This document shows, piece after piece, positions 20,137 to 29,077 of a DNA stretch of 64,000 nucleotides. This DNA comes from Stenotrophomonas sp. UBA2629 (lineage in GTDB: Bacteria > Pseudomonadota > Gammaproteobacteria > Xanthomonadales > Xanthomonadaceae): the NCBI GenBank assembly GCA_002359895.1, contig DEOB01000009.1, forward strand, positions 5,603-69,602, given 5' to 3'. The stretch's first letter is position 1. Each line of letters begins with the position of its first letter. The notes beneath the pieces were generated by a model. It saw nothing but the letters and a program-made list of their open reading frames with translations. It searched no databases and had not been told where the DNA came from. The translations under genes were made by a program, and so were the position numbers.

Positions 20137-20889
20137 ATGTCCAAGACTGCCTTGATCACCGGCGCCACCTCCGGCTTCGGCGCCGCTGCTGCCCGTCGTT
20201 TCGCCGCTGCGGGCTGGAAGGTGATTGCCACCGGCCGTCGCGCCGAGCGTCTGCAGCCGTTGATTGAAGCGTTCGGTGCAGACAAAGTGCACGCTGCCGT
20301 CTTCGACATCCGCGATGCTGCCGCAATGGAATCGGCACTGGCCGCATTGCCGCCGGCCTTCCGCGACATCGACCTGCTGGTCAACAACGCCGGGCTCGCT
20401 CAAGGCACTGCTGCCGCACAGCACGCCAGCCTGGAAGACTGGCGCACCATGATCGACACCAACGTCACTGCGCTGGTGACACTCACGCACCGCCTGCTGC
20501 CGCAACTGATCGCACGCCGTGGCGCCATCATCAACATCAGCTCCACCGCCGCGCTGTATCCGTACCCGGGCGGCAATACCTACGGCGGCACCAAGGCCTT
20601 CGTCAGCCAGTTCTCGCTGGGCCTGCGCGCCGACCTGCATGGCACCGGCGTGCGCGTCACCGCGCTGGAGCCGGGCATGGCCGAAACCGAGTTCACCCTG
20701 GTGCGCACGCATGGCAACCAGGCCGCATCAGATCAGCTGTACGGCGGCGCCAATCCGATGACCGCAGAGGACATCGCCGAGCAGATTTTCTGGGTGGCCA
20801 CATTACCGCCGCATCTGAACATCAACCGCATGGAACTGATGCCGGTCAGCCAGTCGTTTGCGGGGTTCCAAGTGGCACGGCAGGGTTGA
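20137..20889 (+). CDS. SDR-family NAD(P)-dependent oxidoreductase (YdfG-like)
   Basis: A 250-residue classical short-chain dehydrogenase. It has the cofactor loop TGATSGFGAAAARRF, the NNAGLA motif, the catalytic serine in INISSTAALYPYPGG, and YGGTK with the Tyr/Lys pair. ATGRR after strand 2 suggests NADP preference. It resembles E. coli YdfG (3-hydroxy acid/malonic semialdehyde dehydrogenase), including the C-terminal NINRMELMPVSQSFAG. The frame opens at 20041 but ATG 20137 is the family start. It stands alone; the exact substrate is not determinable. Confidence 0.88.
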   Translation: MSKTALITGATSGFGAAAARRFAAAGWKVIATGRRAERLQPLIEAFGADKVHAAVFDIRDAAAMESALAALPPAFRDIDLLVNNAGLAQGTAAAQHASLEDWRTMIDTNVTALVTLTHRLLPQLIARRGAIINISSTAALYPYPGGNTYGGTKAFVSQFSLGLRADLHGTGVRVTALEPGMAETEFTLVRTHGNQAASDQLYGGANPMTAEDIAEQIFWVATLPPHLNINRMELMPVSQSFAGFQVARQG

Positions 20890-20935
20890 GTCTCTGCGGG
20901 AGCAGCCCTATCCGGCTGCTCCTGCGCTGCACAGC

Positions 20936-21376
20936 TCAGTCCAGCCAGCCGTCGCGCTGGCTGTGCAGGATGCGGCCGTCGTATCCGCTGAGGCGTACTT
21001 CAACGCGCTGATTGCGTGCGTTGCGTGCTTCCAGCTCCCATGTGGCGCCGTCGCGTTCAAGCGAGTGAATCTCACGCAGGCCGGCTGCAGCCGCACGGGC
21101 GAGAACCTGCTGGCTGTCCAGCAAGGTGCGGCCATCGTGCTCGTCGAAAATCTCGCCGCTGGCCGGGTCCACCCACACTTCGGCGAAACGCCCGTCACCA
21201 CGCGAGACATCGGCCTCCCACAGCCCATCGTCCTTCTCGATCTCGTGGATCTGGGTATAGCCGGCGGCGCGCAGTTTCTGTTCGACCTCGGCCAAGCCCA
21301 GCGAGCGGGTCTGCGCCTGGGCCGGTGCGCTCAGCGCCAACACAATGCCGCCGGTGAGGATCAATGACTTCAACAT
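20936..21376 (-). CDS. Exported PepSY-domain protein
   Basis: A 146-residue protein with a signal peptide (MLKSLILTGGIVLALSAPAQA). Two PepSY-like repeats follow: residues about 25-85 (VEQKLRAAGYTQIHEIEKDD, then WVDPASGEI) and about 90-146 (ARAAAAGLREIHSLERD, RLSGYDGRILHS). PepSY domains are periplasmic modules, often inhibitory. It is divergent from a second PepSY gene and two-component system, about 140 bp apart, suggesting shared control. The ATG at 21376 gives a clean signal peptide, unlike the upstream in-frame start. Confidence 0.78.
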   Translation of the reverse strand: MLKSLILTGGIVLALSAPAQAQTRSLGLAEVEQKLRAAGYTQIHEIEKDDGLWEADVSRGDGRFAEVWVDPASGEIFDEHDGRTLLDSQQVLARAAAAGLREIHSLERDGATWELEARNARNQRVEVRLSGYDGRILHSQRDGWLD

Positions 21377-21516
21377 GGGGAGTTCCTTGCGTGTTACCGG
21401 ATCAGCCCGGCCCGAACAGTCTCCGCCGCGCACCTAACAGCAACTTAGGCACCGCCGTTAGCCAATGGTTAGGTTGCCGCGCTATTACTGGGCGCACCTT
21501 CCTGTCATGGCCCACC

Positions 21517-21807
21517 ATGTATCGCGTCTGCCTGCCGTTGCTCCTGCTGTTGATCCCGACCATGGCCACCGGTCATGGCCAGGATGCCGCGCAGCAGACC
21601 GCCCGCCAGGCACTGCAGCAGGGCCACTATGTGCCACTGGAAAACATCGTGCGCGACGCGCTGCAACGTCACCCCGGCAAGCTGCTGGAGGTGGAACTGG
21701 AGGACGGCGTGTACGAGGTGGAGATCCTGCGTGCCGACGGCGTGGTGGTCGAGCTCGACTATGATGCGCGCAGCGGTGCTTTGCTGAAGACCGAACTGGA
21801 CGATTGA
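21517..21807 (+). CDS. Small exported PepSY-domain protein
   Basis: A 96-residue protein: signal peptide (MYRVCLPLLLLLIPTMATGHG) then one PepSY domain with the pattern ALQQGHYVPLENIVRDALQ, GKLLEVELEDGVYEVEILR and LDYDARSGALL. It overlaps the response regulator start by 1 bp (TGATG), so the three genes PepSY-regulator-kinase form an operon. In comparable operons PepSY proteins modulate the partner sensor kinase; here that is inference. Confidence 0.85.
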   Translation: MYRVCLPLLLLLIPTMATGHGQDAAQQTARQALQQGHYVPLENIVRDALQRHPGKLLEVELEDGVYEVEILRADGVVVELDYDARSGALLKTELDD

Positions 21808-22469
21808 TGCGGATTCTTCTTGCTGAAGACGATCTTGAACTGGCCCAACGGCTGCAACCCTTGCTGGAACAGGCCGGCTATGTGGTCGCCCATGTCAGTG
21901 ATGGGCGCGCGGCCGAAGAACTCGGGCAGATTGAAGCGCTGCAGGCCGCAGTGGTTGATCTGGGCCTGCCTGGCCTGGACGGGCTGAGCATCATCGAACG
22001 CTGGCGCGGCAACGGCCGTGCTTTCCCGGTGCTGGTGTTGACCGCGCGTGGCCGCTGGCACGACAAGCTGGCCGGCTTCGATGCCGGTGCCGACGACTAC
22101 CTGACCAAACCTTTCCAGGCCGACGAACTGATCCTGCGCCTGCGTGCACTCATCCGCCGCAGCAATGGCCACGCCAGCCCCAACCTCAACTGCGGGCCGC
22201 TGCAACTGGAGCTCAACGCCGGGCGCTTCACACTTGAGGGCCAAGCGCTGTCACTGAGCCCGCAGGAATTCCGGCTGCTCAGTTATTTCATTCACCACAA
22301 CGGCAACGTCATCAGCCGCGAACGATTGGGTGAGCAGGTGTTCGAGGGCGGCTACGATCCGGACTCCAACGCACTGGATGTGCTGCTGGGCCGGCTGCGT
22401 CGCAAGCTCGGCGTGGAGATGATTGAAACGGTGCGCGGCCAAGGCTGGCGGCTGGTCGCTCCGGCATGA
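21807..22469 (+). CDS. OmpR-family response regulator (PhoP/QseB-like)
   Basis: A 220-residue two-domain regulator: receiver with E7-D8-D9, phospho-acceptor D51 (AVVDLGLPGLDG) and K in TKPF; winged-helix C-terminus with LSPQEFRLLSYFIHHNGNVI and DPDSNALDVLLGRLRRKLG. ATG 21807 shares one base with the upstream PepSY stop, and its own stop overlaps the kinase ATG (ATGA). Similar PepSY-linked systems respond to Mg2+ or cationic compounds, but the signal here is unknown. Confidence 0.92.
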   Translation: MRILLAEDDLELAQRLQPLLEQAGYVVAHVSDGRAAEELGQIEALQAAVVDLGLPGLDGLSIIERWRGNGRAFPVLVLTARGRWHDKLAGFDAGADDYLTKPFQADELILRLRALIRRSNGHASPNLNCGPLQLELNAGRFTLEGQALSLSPQEFRLLSYFIHHNGNVISRERLGEQVFEGGYDPDSNALDVLLGRLRRKLGVEMIETVRGQGWRLVAPA

Positions 22470-23794
22470 AGACACCGTCGCTGCGGGCGCGGTTGTTGCT
22501 GTCTGGCGCGCTGGGCCTGGTGCTGGTGTCGGTGTTGGCCAGCGTGCTGCTGGGGCGCTTGTTTGAACAGGCCGCACGCGACCGGTTGAATGCCCAACTG
22601 CAGCAGGACCTGCTCACCGTGCTCGCCCAGGCCGAGATCAACGCCGACGGCACGCTGGTGCTGCGTCAGGAACCCAACGACGCACGCTTCCAACGTGTGT
22701 TTTCCGGCAGCTATTGGCAGATCAGCACACTTGAAGGACAAGCACTGCTGCAATCGCGCTCGTTGTGGGATGAGAGCCTGCATCCGCCGGCCCCGCCCGT
22801 TCCCACGCAGGCCAGCAATGTGGATTTCACCGGCCCGCTGCAGCAGCCACTCTACGGGCTCACCCAGCAGGTGAAACTGCCGCGTAGCCGCGCGCCGCTG
22901 CAGATTACCGTGGCCAGCGACCGCTCGCAGTTGGATCAGGATGTTGCCCGCTTCCGTCAACGCACCGCGATGGCCATGGCGGTGCTGATCGCCGCGTGGC
23001 TGGCGGTGCTGGTCACACAGGTGCACTTCGGGCTGCGCCCGCTGCGTGCGCTGGGCAAACGTGTTGAACAGGTACGTCATGGCGATGCCGCCCAGATCAG
23101 CAGCGACGGCCTGGGCCGTGAAGTGGCACCGCTGGCCGACGAACTCAATGCGCTGCTCGCGCACCATCAACGCATGGTCAACCGCGCGCGCACCGGCGCG
23201 CAGGATCTGGCACACGCGATGAAGGCACCGCTCAGCGTGCTGCATGCCGAAGCCGATGGCCCCGGCGAGCATTGGCGGCAGACGGTACGCGAACAGAACA
23301 CGCGCATGCAGGCCAGCATTGATCGCTATCTGGCCGCCGGCATGGCCGCCGACCGGCATCAACGCAGCGCGGTGGCACCGGCCGTACAGTCCTTGTGCCG
23401 GCTTATGGAACGTGTGCACAGCGAGCGCGATATCCACTTCGTCGCCGACGATATCGATGCACAACTGTGTTTTGCCGGTGCAGCCGCCGACCTCGAGGAA
23501 ATGCTGGGCAACCTGCTCGACAACGCCGGCCGCTGGGCACAACAGACGGTCCACATTCGTGTACATGCTGATGCACGCCAGCTGTACATCGAGGTCATTG
23601 ATGATGGCCCCGGGCTGGCCGAAGACGCCCTGCAGCAGGTGCTGCAGCGAGGCGTACGACTGGACGAGCGCGACGGCAGCAGCGGGCTGGGACTGGCCAT
23701 CGTCGGCGACATCGTGGACAGCTATGACGGCCAATTGCTGCTGGCCAATACCGGCAAAGGCCTGCGCGCCACGTTGCGCTTGCCGCGCGCCTGA
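22466..23794 (+). CDS. Sensor histidine kinase, partner of the PepSY-linked regulator
   Basis: A 442-residue kinase with two membrane helices (about 12-32 and 170-190) enclosing a periplasmic sensor of about 135 residues. A HAMP-like segment and a dimerisation box QDLAHAMKAPLSVLHAEAD follow, with H250 as phospho-acceptor (Lys replaces the usual Arg after it). The ATPase domain has MLGNLLDNAGRWA, DDGPGLAEDA and SGLGLAIVGDI. Organisation resembles PhoQ-type kinases. Translationally coupled to the regulator. Confidence 0.92.
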   Translation: MKTPSLRARLLLSGALGLVLVSVLASVLLGRLFEQAARDRLNAQLQQDLLTVLAQAEINADGTLVLRQEPNDARFQRVFSGSYWQISTLEGQALLQSRSLWDESLHPPAPPVPTQASNVDFTGPLQQPLYGLTQQVKLPRSRAPLQITVASDRSQLDQDVARFRQRTAMAMAVLIAAWLAVLVTQVHFGLRPLRALGKRVEQVRHGDAAQISSDGLGREVAPLADELNALLAHHQRMVNRARTGAQDLAHAMKAPLSVLHAEADGPGEHWRQTVREQNTRMQASIDRYLAAGMAADRHQRSAVAPAVQSLCRLMERVHSERDIHFVADDIDAQLCFAGAAADLEEMLGNLLDNAGRWAQQTVHIRVHADARQLYIEVIDDGPGLAEDALQQVLQRGVRLDERDGSSGLGLAIVGDIVDSYDGQLLLANTGKGLRATLRLPRA

Positions 23795-23874
23795 ATCCAC
23801 TCAACGCCGTAATCAAAAACGCCGCGCAGGTTACCCGGCGCAGCGTCGTTGGTTTTACCGGCAGGCAGTGACGA

Positions 23875-25764
23875 TCAACCCAGCGGCTCATCCGACAGAT
23901 ACGTGTAACCGGTCAGGCCCGCTTCCAGTGCGGCGTCCAGCTCGGCTGCACGCTCGGCTGACAGATTCACCGCAGCCACGCGCTCGCGGTACGAGGTGCG
24001 CAGGTCATCCAGACTGTAGCCCACGTAGTCGAGCATCACGTCGGTGGTGTCGCCACGGCGCTGCTGGGTGATGGCATAACCATCGGCGTCGGCCACCACT
24101 TCCACCGCGTCGGTGTCGCCGAACAGGTTGTGGATGTCGCCGAGGATTTCCTGATACGCACCGACCAAGAAGAAGCCGATGCGGTAGCTCTCACCGTGGC
24201 TCAACGAATGCAGCGGCAGCGAGCTGTCCAGGCTCTCGTTCTCGACGTAGGTTTTGACCATGCCATCGGAATCGCAGGTCATGTCGGCGACGATACCGCG
24301 ACGGTCCGGGCGCTCGTTCAGGCGCTCGATCGGCACGATCGGGAACACCTGATCAATCGCCCACGCATCGGGGATGGATTCAAACACGCTGAAGTTGACG
24401 AAATACTTGTCCACCAGACGATCGTTCAATTCATCCAGTGCCGGGCGGTGGCTCTTTTCGTCGTAGCTCAGGCGCGCGCGCACGGCATTGGCGATGGCGT
24501 AGAACAGGTCGTCGATGCGTGCGCGTTGCGGCAGGTCGATCTGGCCCAGTGCATAGGCGGCCAAACCTTCGGCATGGAAATGCTGCGCCTCCTGGAACAA
24601 CTCCACCGCCGGGCGCTGGTCGAGTTCCTCGTGAATTTCGCGCAGGTGGCGGACGGCAGCCGGCTCGTCGTCATGCGCTTCGGGCACGCGGCCTTCTGCG
24701 GCCTGCTCCACTTCGGCCACGTTGGCGATCAACACGGCGTGGTGCGCGGTCATGGCGCGGCCGCACTCGGTGATGATGCGCGGCGCCGTCAGCCCGTGCT
24801 CCTCGCAGGCTTCGGCCAGCGGCTGCACGATGTTGCTGGCATACGCGTTGAGGCCGTAGTTGATCGAGCAGTAGCTGCGCGAACGGGTGCCTTCGTAATC
24901 AATGCCCAAGCCGCCGCCGACATCGACGTGGCTGATCTTGGCACCCAGCCGCGACAGCTCCACGAAGTAGCGCGTGGCTTCACGCATGCCGTTGGCGATG
25001 TCGCGCACGTTGCTGATCTGGCTGCCCATGTGGAAATGCAGCAGGTTCAGGCAGTCGGCGTACTCGGTGTCACGCAGTGCCTTCCACAGGTCCAGCAGCT
25101 GCCGCGGTGACAGGCCGAACTTGGCCTTGTCGCCACCGCTGTTCTGCCACTTGCCCGCACCCAGCGATGCCAGGCGCATGCGCACGCCGATGCCCGGCTT
25201 CACATCCAATGCTTTGGATTCCTCCAGCACCAGCTTCAGCTCGGACGGCTTCTCGATGACGATGTAGGTCTGCAGGCCGAGCTTGCGGCCGATCAGCGCC
25301 AAGCGGATGTATTCACGGTCCTTGTAGCCGTTGCAGACGATCAGCCCGCCCGGCCGGCTCAGCGCCAGCACCGCCATCAGCTCCGGCTTGGAGCCGGCTT
25401 CCAGACCAAAACCCTCGCCGTGGTGGCTGGCCAGGGTGCCTGCCACGCCACGGTGCTGGTTCACCTTGATCGGGTAGACGGCCGTGTAGCCGCCCGGGTA
25501 ATCCCAGTCGGCCTGCGCCTGCGCGAAGGCGTTCTGCAGCTTGCCCAGGCGCTGCCCCAGAATGCCCGGGAAGCGCACCAGCAGCGGCAGTTTTGCGCCG
25601 GCAGCGCGTGCCGAATCGACGATCTGCGGCAACGAAACCGCCGCCCCTTGGGCCCCGGCAGGGCGCACCACGATGTGCCCTGCGGCATCAACATCGAAAT
25701 AACCGTCGGACCAATGCGGAATCGAATAGGTCTTGCGGGCCTGGTCGAGGGACCAATCGCTCAT
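23875..25764 (-). CDS. speA: Biosynthetic arginine decarboxylase
   Basis: A 629-residue PLP enzyme of the alanine-racemase-fold family converting arginine to agmatine for polyamine synthesis. K100 in VYPIKVNQHR is the expected PLP lysine. Other landmarks are GLEAGSKPELMAVLAL, FHMGSQISNVRDI, DVGGGLGIDYEGT and DMTCDSDGMVK. Length matches SpeA. It is divergent from speE with a 234-bp gap, so the two polyamine genes could share control. Confidence 0.96.
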   Translation of the reverse strand: MSDWSLDQARKTYSIPHWSDGYFDVDAAGHIVVRPAGAQGAAVSLPQIVDSARAAGAKLPLLVRFPGILGQRLGKLQNAFAQAQADWDYPGGYTAVYPIKVNQHRGVAGTLASHHGEGFGLEAGSKPELMAVLALSRPGGLIVCNGYKDREYIRLALIGRKLGLQTYIVIEKPSELKLVLEESKALDVKPGIGVRMRLASLGAGKWQNSGGDKAKFGLSPRQLLDLWKALRDTEYADCLNLLHFHMGSQISNVRDIANGMREATRYFVELSRLGAKISHVDVGGGLGIDYEGTRSRSYCSINYGLNAYASNIVQPLAEACEEHGLTAPRIITECGRAMTAHHAVLIANVAEVEQAAEGRVPEAHDDEPAAVRHLREIHEELDQRPAVELFQEAQHFHAEGLAAYALGQIDLPQRARIDDLFYAIANAVRARLSYDEKSHRPALDELNDRLVDKYFVNFSVFESIPDAWAIDQVFPIVPIERLNERPDRRGIVADMTCDSDGMVKTYVENESLDSSLPLHSLSHGESYRIGFFLVGAYQEILGDIHNLFGDTDAVEVVADADGYAITQQRRGDTTDVMLDYVGYSLDDLRTSYRERVAAVNLSAERAAELDAALEAGLTGYTYLSDEPLG

Positions 25765-25998
25765 CGGCGTAGCAACTCTCAGCTGTGGATAAATAGGACG
25801 CGCATTCTAACGCCTGTGGGGCAAGGCTCCGTTACAATCCGCGGCCGCGCCTTCCCCCGGCCTTAACGGACCCGGGCCCGAGGGCGAGGTTACGGACGAA
25901 ATCCTGCTGTGGCAGCCTCGTCCCTGCCCTCATCCGCCCCCTTTGGGGCAGCTTCCCCCTGCGGGAGAAGCAAGAATTCATTGCACTCAGGAATCATC

Positions 25999-26856
25999 AT
26001 GACCTCCAACGAAAACTGGTTCACCGAACACTTCCAGCCGACCGGCTCGTCCATTGGCTTCCGCATCAACGGCAAGCTGGACGAAGTGCAGTCGCCGTTC
26101 CAGAAGATCGAGATCTACGACAGCACCGACTGGGGCAAGTTGATGGTCATCGACGGCGCCATGATGCTGACCACCAAGGACAACTTCTTCTACCACGAGA
26201 TGATCAGCCACCCGGTGCTGTTCACTCACGCCGCGCCCAAGCGCGTGGTGATCATCGGCGGCGGCGACTGCGGCACGCTGCGCGAGGTGCTCAAGCACCC
26301 GGGCGTGGAAAGCGCCACCCAGTGCGACATCGACGAGCAGGTCACGCGCATGGCTGAGAAGTACTTCCCGGAGCTGTGCGAAAGCAACGGAGACGCGCGC
26401 GCCGAGCTGCTGTTCGATGACGGCGTGGCCTACATGGCCAACTGCGCGCCGAGCAGCGTGGACGTGGTGATCGTGGATTCCACCGACCCGGTGGGCCCGG
26501 CCGAAGGCCTGTTCAACAAGGCGTTCTTCGAGAGCTGCTTCCGCGCGTTGAAGGACGACGGCCTGCTGGTGCAGCAGAGCGAGTCGCCGCTGGCGCTGCT
26601 GGACCTCATCAAGGACATGCGTTCGGAAATGGGCAAGGCCGGCTTCCAGTCGTTCAAGACCCTGCCGTTCCCGCAGCCGTGCTACCCGACCGGCTGGTGG
26701 TCGGTGACGGTGGCCAGCAAGCAGGCCGGTTTTGGTTTCGGCTTCCGCCAGGAAGACGCCGCCGCCAAGCCGTTCGACACGCTGTACTACACCGCACCGC
26801 TGCACACCGGCGTGCTGGTCAGCCCGCCGTTCGTGGCCAAGGCGCTGGGCGAGTAA
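25999..26856 (+). CDS. speE: Spermidine synthase
   Basis: A 285-residue aminopropyltransferase using decarboxylated SAM and putrescine. Diagnostic blocks: VIDGAMMLTTKDNFFYHEM, VVIIGGGDCGTLREVLKH, DIDEQV, VIVDSTDPVGPAEGLF (catalytic Asp), and PCYPTGWWS. The frame reaches 25909, but ATG 25999 preceded by AGGA is the plausible start. The upstream gap carries a small palindrome CTTCCCCC/GGGAGAAG-like around 25950-25970. A very strong terminator follows at 26912. Confidence 0.95.
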   Translation: MTSNENWFTEHFQPTGSSIGFRINGKLDEVQSPFQKIEIYDSTDWGKLMVIDGAMMLTTKDNFFYHEMISHPVLFTHAAPKRVVIIGGGDCGTLREVLKHPGVESATQCDIDEQVTRMAEKYFPELCESNGDARAELLFDDGVAYMANCAPSSVDVVIVDSTDPVGPAEGLFNKAFFESCFRALKDDGLLVQQSESPLALLDLIKDMRSEMGKAGFQSFKTLPFPQPCYPTGWWSVTVASKQAGFGFGFRQEDAAAKPFDTLYYTAPLHTGVLVSPPFVAKALGE

Positions 26857-26911
26857 GCACAGCGGTTCTGGAAACGGAGACGTTGTGAGCGCGCAGTATG
26901 CGTTCACCCTG

Positions 26912-26951
26912 AAAAACGCCGCGATTCCCGAGGGATCGCGGCGTTTTTTTT
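26912..26951 (+). terminator. Rho-independent terminator after speE
   Basis: Stem of about 14 bp, AAAAACGCCGCGAT / ATCGCGGCGTTTTT, with a 9-base loop and a run of eight T, 55 bp after the speE stop. Confidence 0.93.
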
Positions 26952-26961
26952 GCGAAAGGCT

Positions 26962-27165
26962 CCCCCTCTCCCCAACCCCCGCTCTGCGCCCCAGCCCTTG
27001 CGCTGGCGCAAGGGCGTTCGATGGGCAGCGAACCAGTGGTTCGCAAGCCGCCCCTCTCACCCCGCCAGGGGAGAGGGGCTTAACGCACGACAAGTTGAAG
27101 CGATGCTGGCAACTGCAGCTTTAGAGCCCCTCTCCCCTGGCGGGAGAGGGGTTGGGGAGAGGGGG
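26962..27165. repeat. Compound REP-like inverted-repeat cluster
   Basis: Outer arms CCCCCTCTCCCCAACCCC and GGTTGGGGAGAGGGGG enclose smaller hairpins: CCCTTGCG/CGCAAGGG (26995-27014), GCGAACCA/TGGTTCGC (27028-27044), and two copies of CCCCTCTC...GAGAGGGG at about 27051-27078 and 27127-27152. It has the same overall design as the array at 3376-3646 but different spacers. It fills the gap between speE and lpxO; no gene is visible. Confidence 0.8.
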
Positions 27166-27194
27166 ATCTCTAAATTCCCAGCACAAAAACCGGC

Positions 27195-28100
27195 CTACAA
27201 CGCCCAGATGCCCGCAATCACCGTCACCACCAGGCCCCACTTGATGGCGTGGTAAGCAAACGCACTGCGGGCGCGCAAGGTCTTGGCCTTCAATCGAAGC
27301 TTGTAGACGCCGCCAAATGCTTTGTTGACGCCGCCGGTAGGGTCGCCCGGAAGGTTCGGCGAGGCGCCGCCGGCCAGCAGCGTGGCCGCCACGGCGCGGT
27401 TGAACAATGCCGGTAACCCAAAACGCAGCGGGCGGGCGATGTCGCAGAACAGAATCACCCGATCCTGGTCGGTCTCGTTATGCGCGTGGTGGATATACGT
27501 CTCGTCGAACATCATCCATTCGCCATCGCGCCAGCTTTTGCGGATGCCATCCACCTCGATGTAGCAGCCATCGTCATTGGGCGTGCTCAGGCCCAGGTGC
27601 AAGCGCAGCGAACCGGCGAACGGGTCACGATGCGGGCGCAGCTCGCTGCCCGGCGGCAACTGCGCGAACATCGCTGCGCGCACCTCCGGGATCGCCTCGA
27701 TCAGCGCCACGGTCTGCGGGCACAACGCCTTGGCCGACGGGTGCGAGGGGCCATACCAGCGCAGATAGAAGCGCTTCCAGCCTCGGCGGAAAAACGAGTT
27801 GAAACCGGCGTCGTTGAAGCTGCTGGCGGCGGCGATTTTTTCGGCATCGCGCAGGGCCACCGCTTCGTCGCGGATTACCTGCCAGTTCTGACGCAGCAGT
27901 TCCAGCTGTGGGAACTCCTTGCCGGGGTCCAGGAACGGCGTGGTCGGCACCTTGGAGAACAGGTACATCACCACGTTGATCGGCGCCATGAAGCTGGAAT
28001 GGTCCAACAACTGTCGCGACCAGCGCGCGCGCACCTTGCCGCGGAAATGGATGTACAGCACGCAGGCCACGAACAGCGCTGCCAGCACGAGTTTGATCAT
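27195..28100 (-). CDS. lpxO: Lipid A hydroxylase, LpxO family
   Basis: A 301-residue member of the aspartyl/asparaginyl beta-hydroxylase family (Fe2+/2-oxoglutarate dioxygenase), which 2-hydroxylates an acyl chain of lipid A at the inner membrane. It has an N-terminal membrane helix (LVLAALFVACVLYIHFRG), the core FNDAGFNSFFRRGWKRFYLRWYG, iron-site motif RPHRDPFAGSLRLHLGLSTP, and the second histidine in FDETYIHHAHNETDQDRVIL. A C-terminal membrane helix follows (WGLVVTVIAGIWAL). ATG 28100 is preferred to the upstream in-frame ATG 28154. Divergent from a small kinase gene. Confidence 0.9.
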   Translation of the reverse strand: MIKLVLAALFVACVLYIHFRGKVRARWSRQLLDHSSFMAPINVVMYLFSKVPTTPFLDPGKEFPQLELLRQNWQVIRDEAVALRDAEKIAAASSFNDAGFNSFFRRGWKRFYLRWYGPSHPSAKALCPQTVALIEAIPEVRAAMFAQLPPGSELRPHRDPFAGSLRLHLGLSTPNDDGCYIEVDGIRKSWRDGEWMMFDETYIHHAHNETDQDRVILFCDIARPLRFGLPALFNRAVAATLLAGGASPNLPGDPTGGVNKAFGGVYKLRLKAKTLRARSAFAYHAIKWGLVVTVIAGIWAL

Positions 28101-28390
28101 TCGACTCTCCCGGCCGTGGCCGGAGTCAGGAGTGAGGGGGGAGCGCTCGTTCAACCACGCGCCCTCGCGTGGTTACCAGGTGCGGGCAAACATGAGGTCG
28201 GCAGCTGCCGGCGAAAGGTTACGTATCTGTAACGCTGCTTTCTGCCGCAATTTTCCTACATTTTTTTGACATTCAGCAATTGCCGTACTGTTCAGTTTTA
28301 TAATTCGCGACACATCCCCGCCCCCACACGGGCACCGCAAGACCGGCATTTCACGACGCTTTCCGCGCCCGCCGCGTCAGGAAGGTATTC
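28101..28390. promoter_or_regulatory. Divergent regulatory region lpxO / kinase
   Basis: 290 bp without a gene. An AT-rich part contains a perfect TATAAT at 28299-28304 facing the kinase and a TTGACA at 28266-28271, but the 27-bp spacing is too long for one sigma70 promoter. The repeated GTTAC/GTAAC pair around 28216-28232 is a possible operator. Confidence 0.35.
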
Positions 28391-29053
28391 ATGAACACAT
28401 TGCCCACTTTCGATGGCAGCGCGCCCATCGTTCCTGCCAGTCAATTGCTCAAGCGTGGCGAACGCCTGCTCGAACCGGACGTTTACCGCATTCAGCTTGA
28501 AGGCCGTCCGGCCGTCATCAAAGACTATCGCCGCTACCAGGGCACGCCGTTGTCACCGGTGGCGCGCCTGCTGGTGCGCCATGAAGCCAAGGTGCTGCGC
28601 CGTCTGCGGGGATGGAAGCACGCCCCTGCGCTGCTCGGCACCTTGGGTGGCCTGGCATTGGGCATGGAATACATTCCCGGCGACACCCTCACCGCCAGCG
28701 TCCAGGGCGTGAGCCAGGAAGTGTTTGATCAGTTGCAGGGCGCATTGGCGCGCCTGCATGCCGCCGGCATCACCCACAACGATCTGCACGGCACCAACGT
28801 CATGGTCAGCGCCGGGGTGCCGGTGCTGCTGGATTTCACTTCGGCACTGCGTTGGCCGCGCTGGCTGCGCAACACCCCGGTGACCCGCCAGCTGCGCCGC
28901 AGCGACATGAAAAACCTGGTGAAAATGCGCCAGCGCCTCACCGGTCAGCGCCCATCCGCTGAGCAGGCCGCACTGCTGGCTGAGCCGGGCTGGGTGCAGC
29001 GCCTGCGCCGTACCTGGAAGCGGCTGTACCGGCGCATCAAGCGTCACGGTTGA
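28391..29053 (+). CDS. Small RIO/LPS-kinase-like phosphotransferase
   Basis: A 220-residue protein with a reduced protein-kinase-like fold: a VIKDY lysine (about residue 44), LALGMEYIPGDTL hinge, the catalytic loop GITHNDLHGTNVMV (HNDLHGTN, like HRDLKxxN) and a LDFTSALRW motif in place of DFG. The C-terminus is very basic. Such proteins are annotated as RIO1-like or lipopolysaccharide core kinases. The divergent lpxO supports an LPS/lipid A role, by inference. Confidence 0.75.
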   Translation: MNTLPTFDGSAPIVPASQLLKRGERLLEPDVYRIQLEGRPAVIKDYRRYQGTPLSPVARLLVRHEAKVLRRLRGWKHAPALLGTLGGLALGMEYIPGDTLTASVQGVSQEVFDQLQGALARLHAAGITHNDLHGTNVMVSAGVPVLLDFTSALRWPRWLRNTPVTRQLRRSDMKNLVKMRQRLTGQRPSAEQAALLAEPGWVQRLRRTWKRLYRRIKRHG

Positions 29054-29077
29054 TTGACGGCTGACGCCGCCAATGGA

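Noticed and set aside
28266..28304. Consensus sigma70 promoter TTGACA/TATAAT before the kinase gene
   Set aside because: The spacing is 27 bp, too long; only the TATAAT is kept as a candidate.
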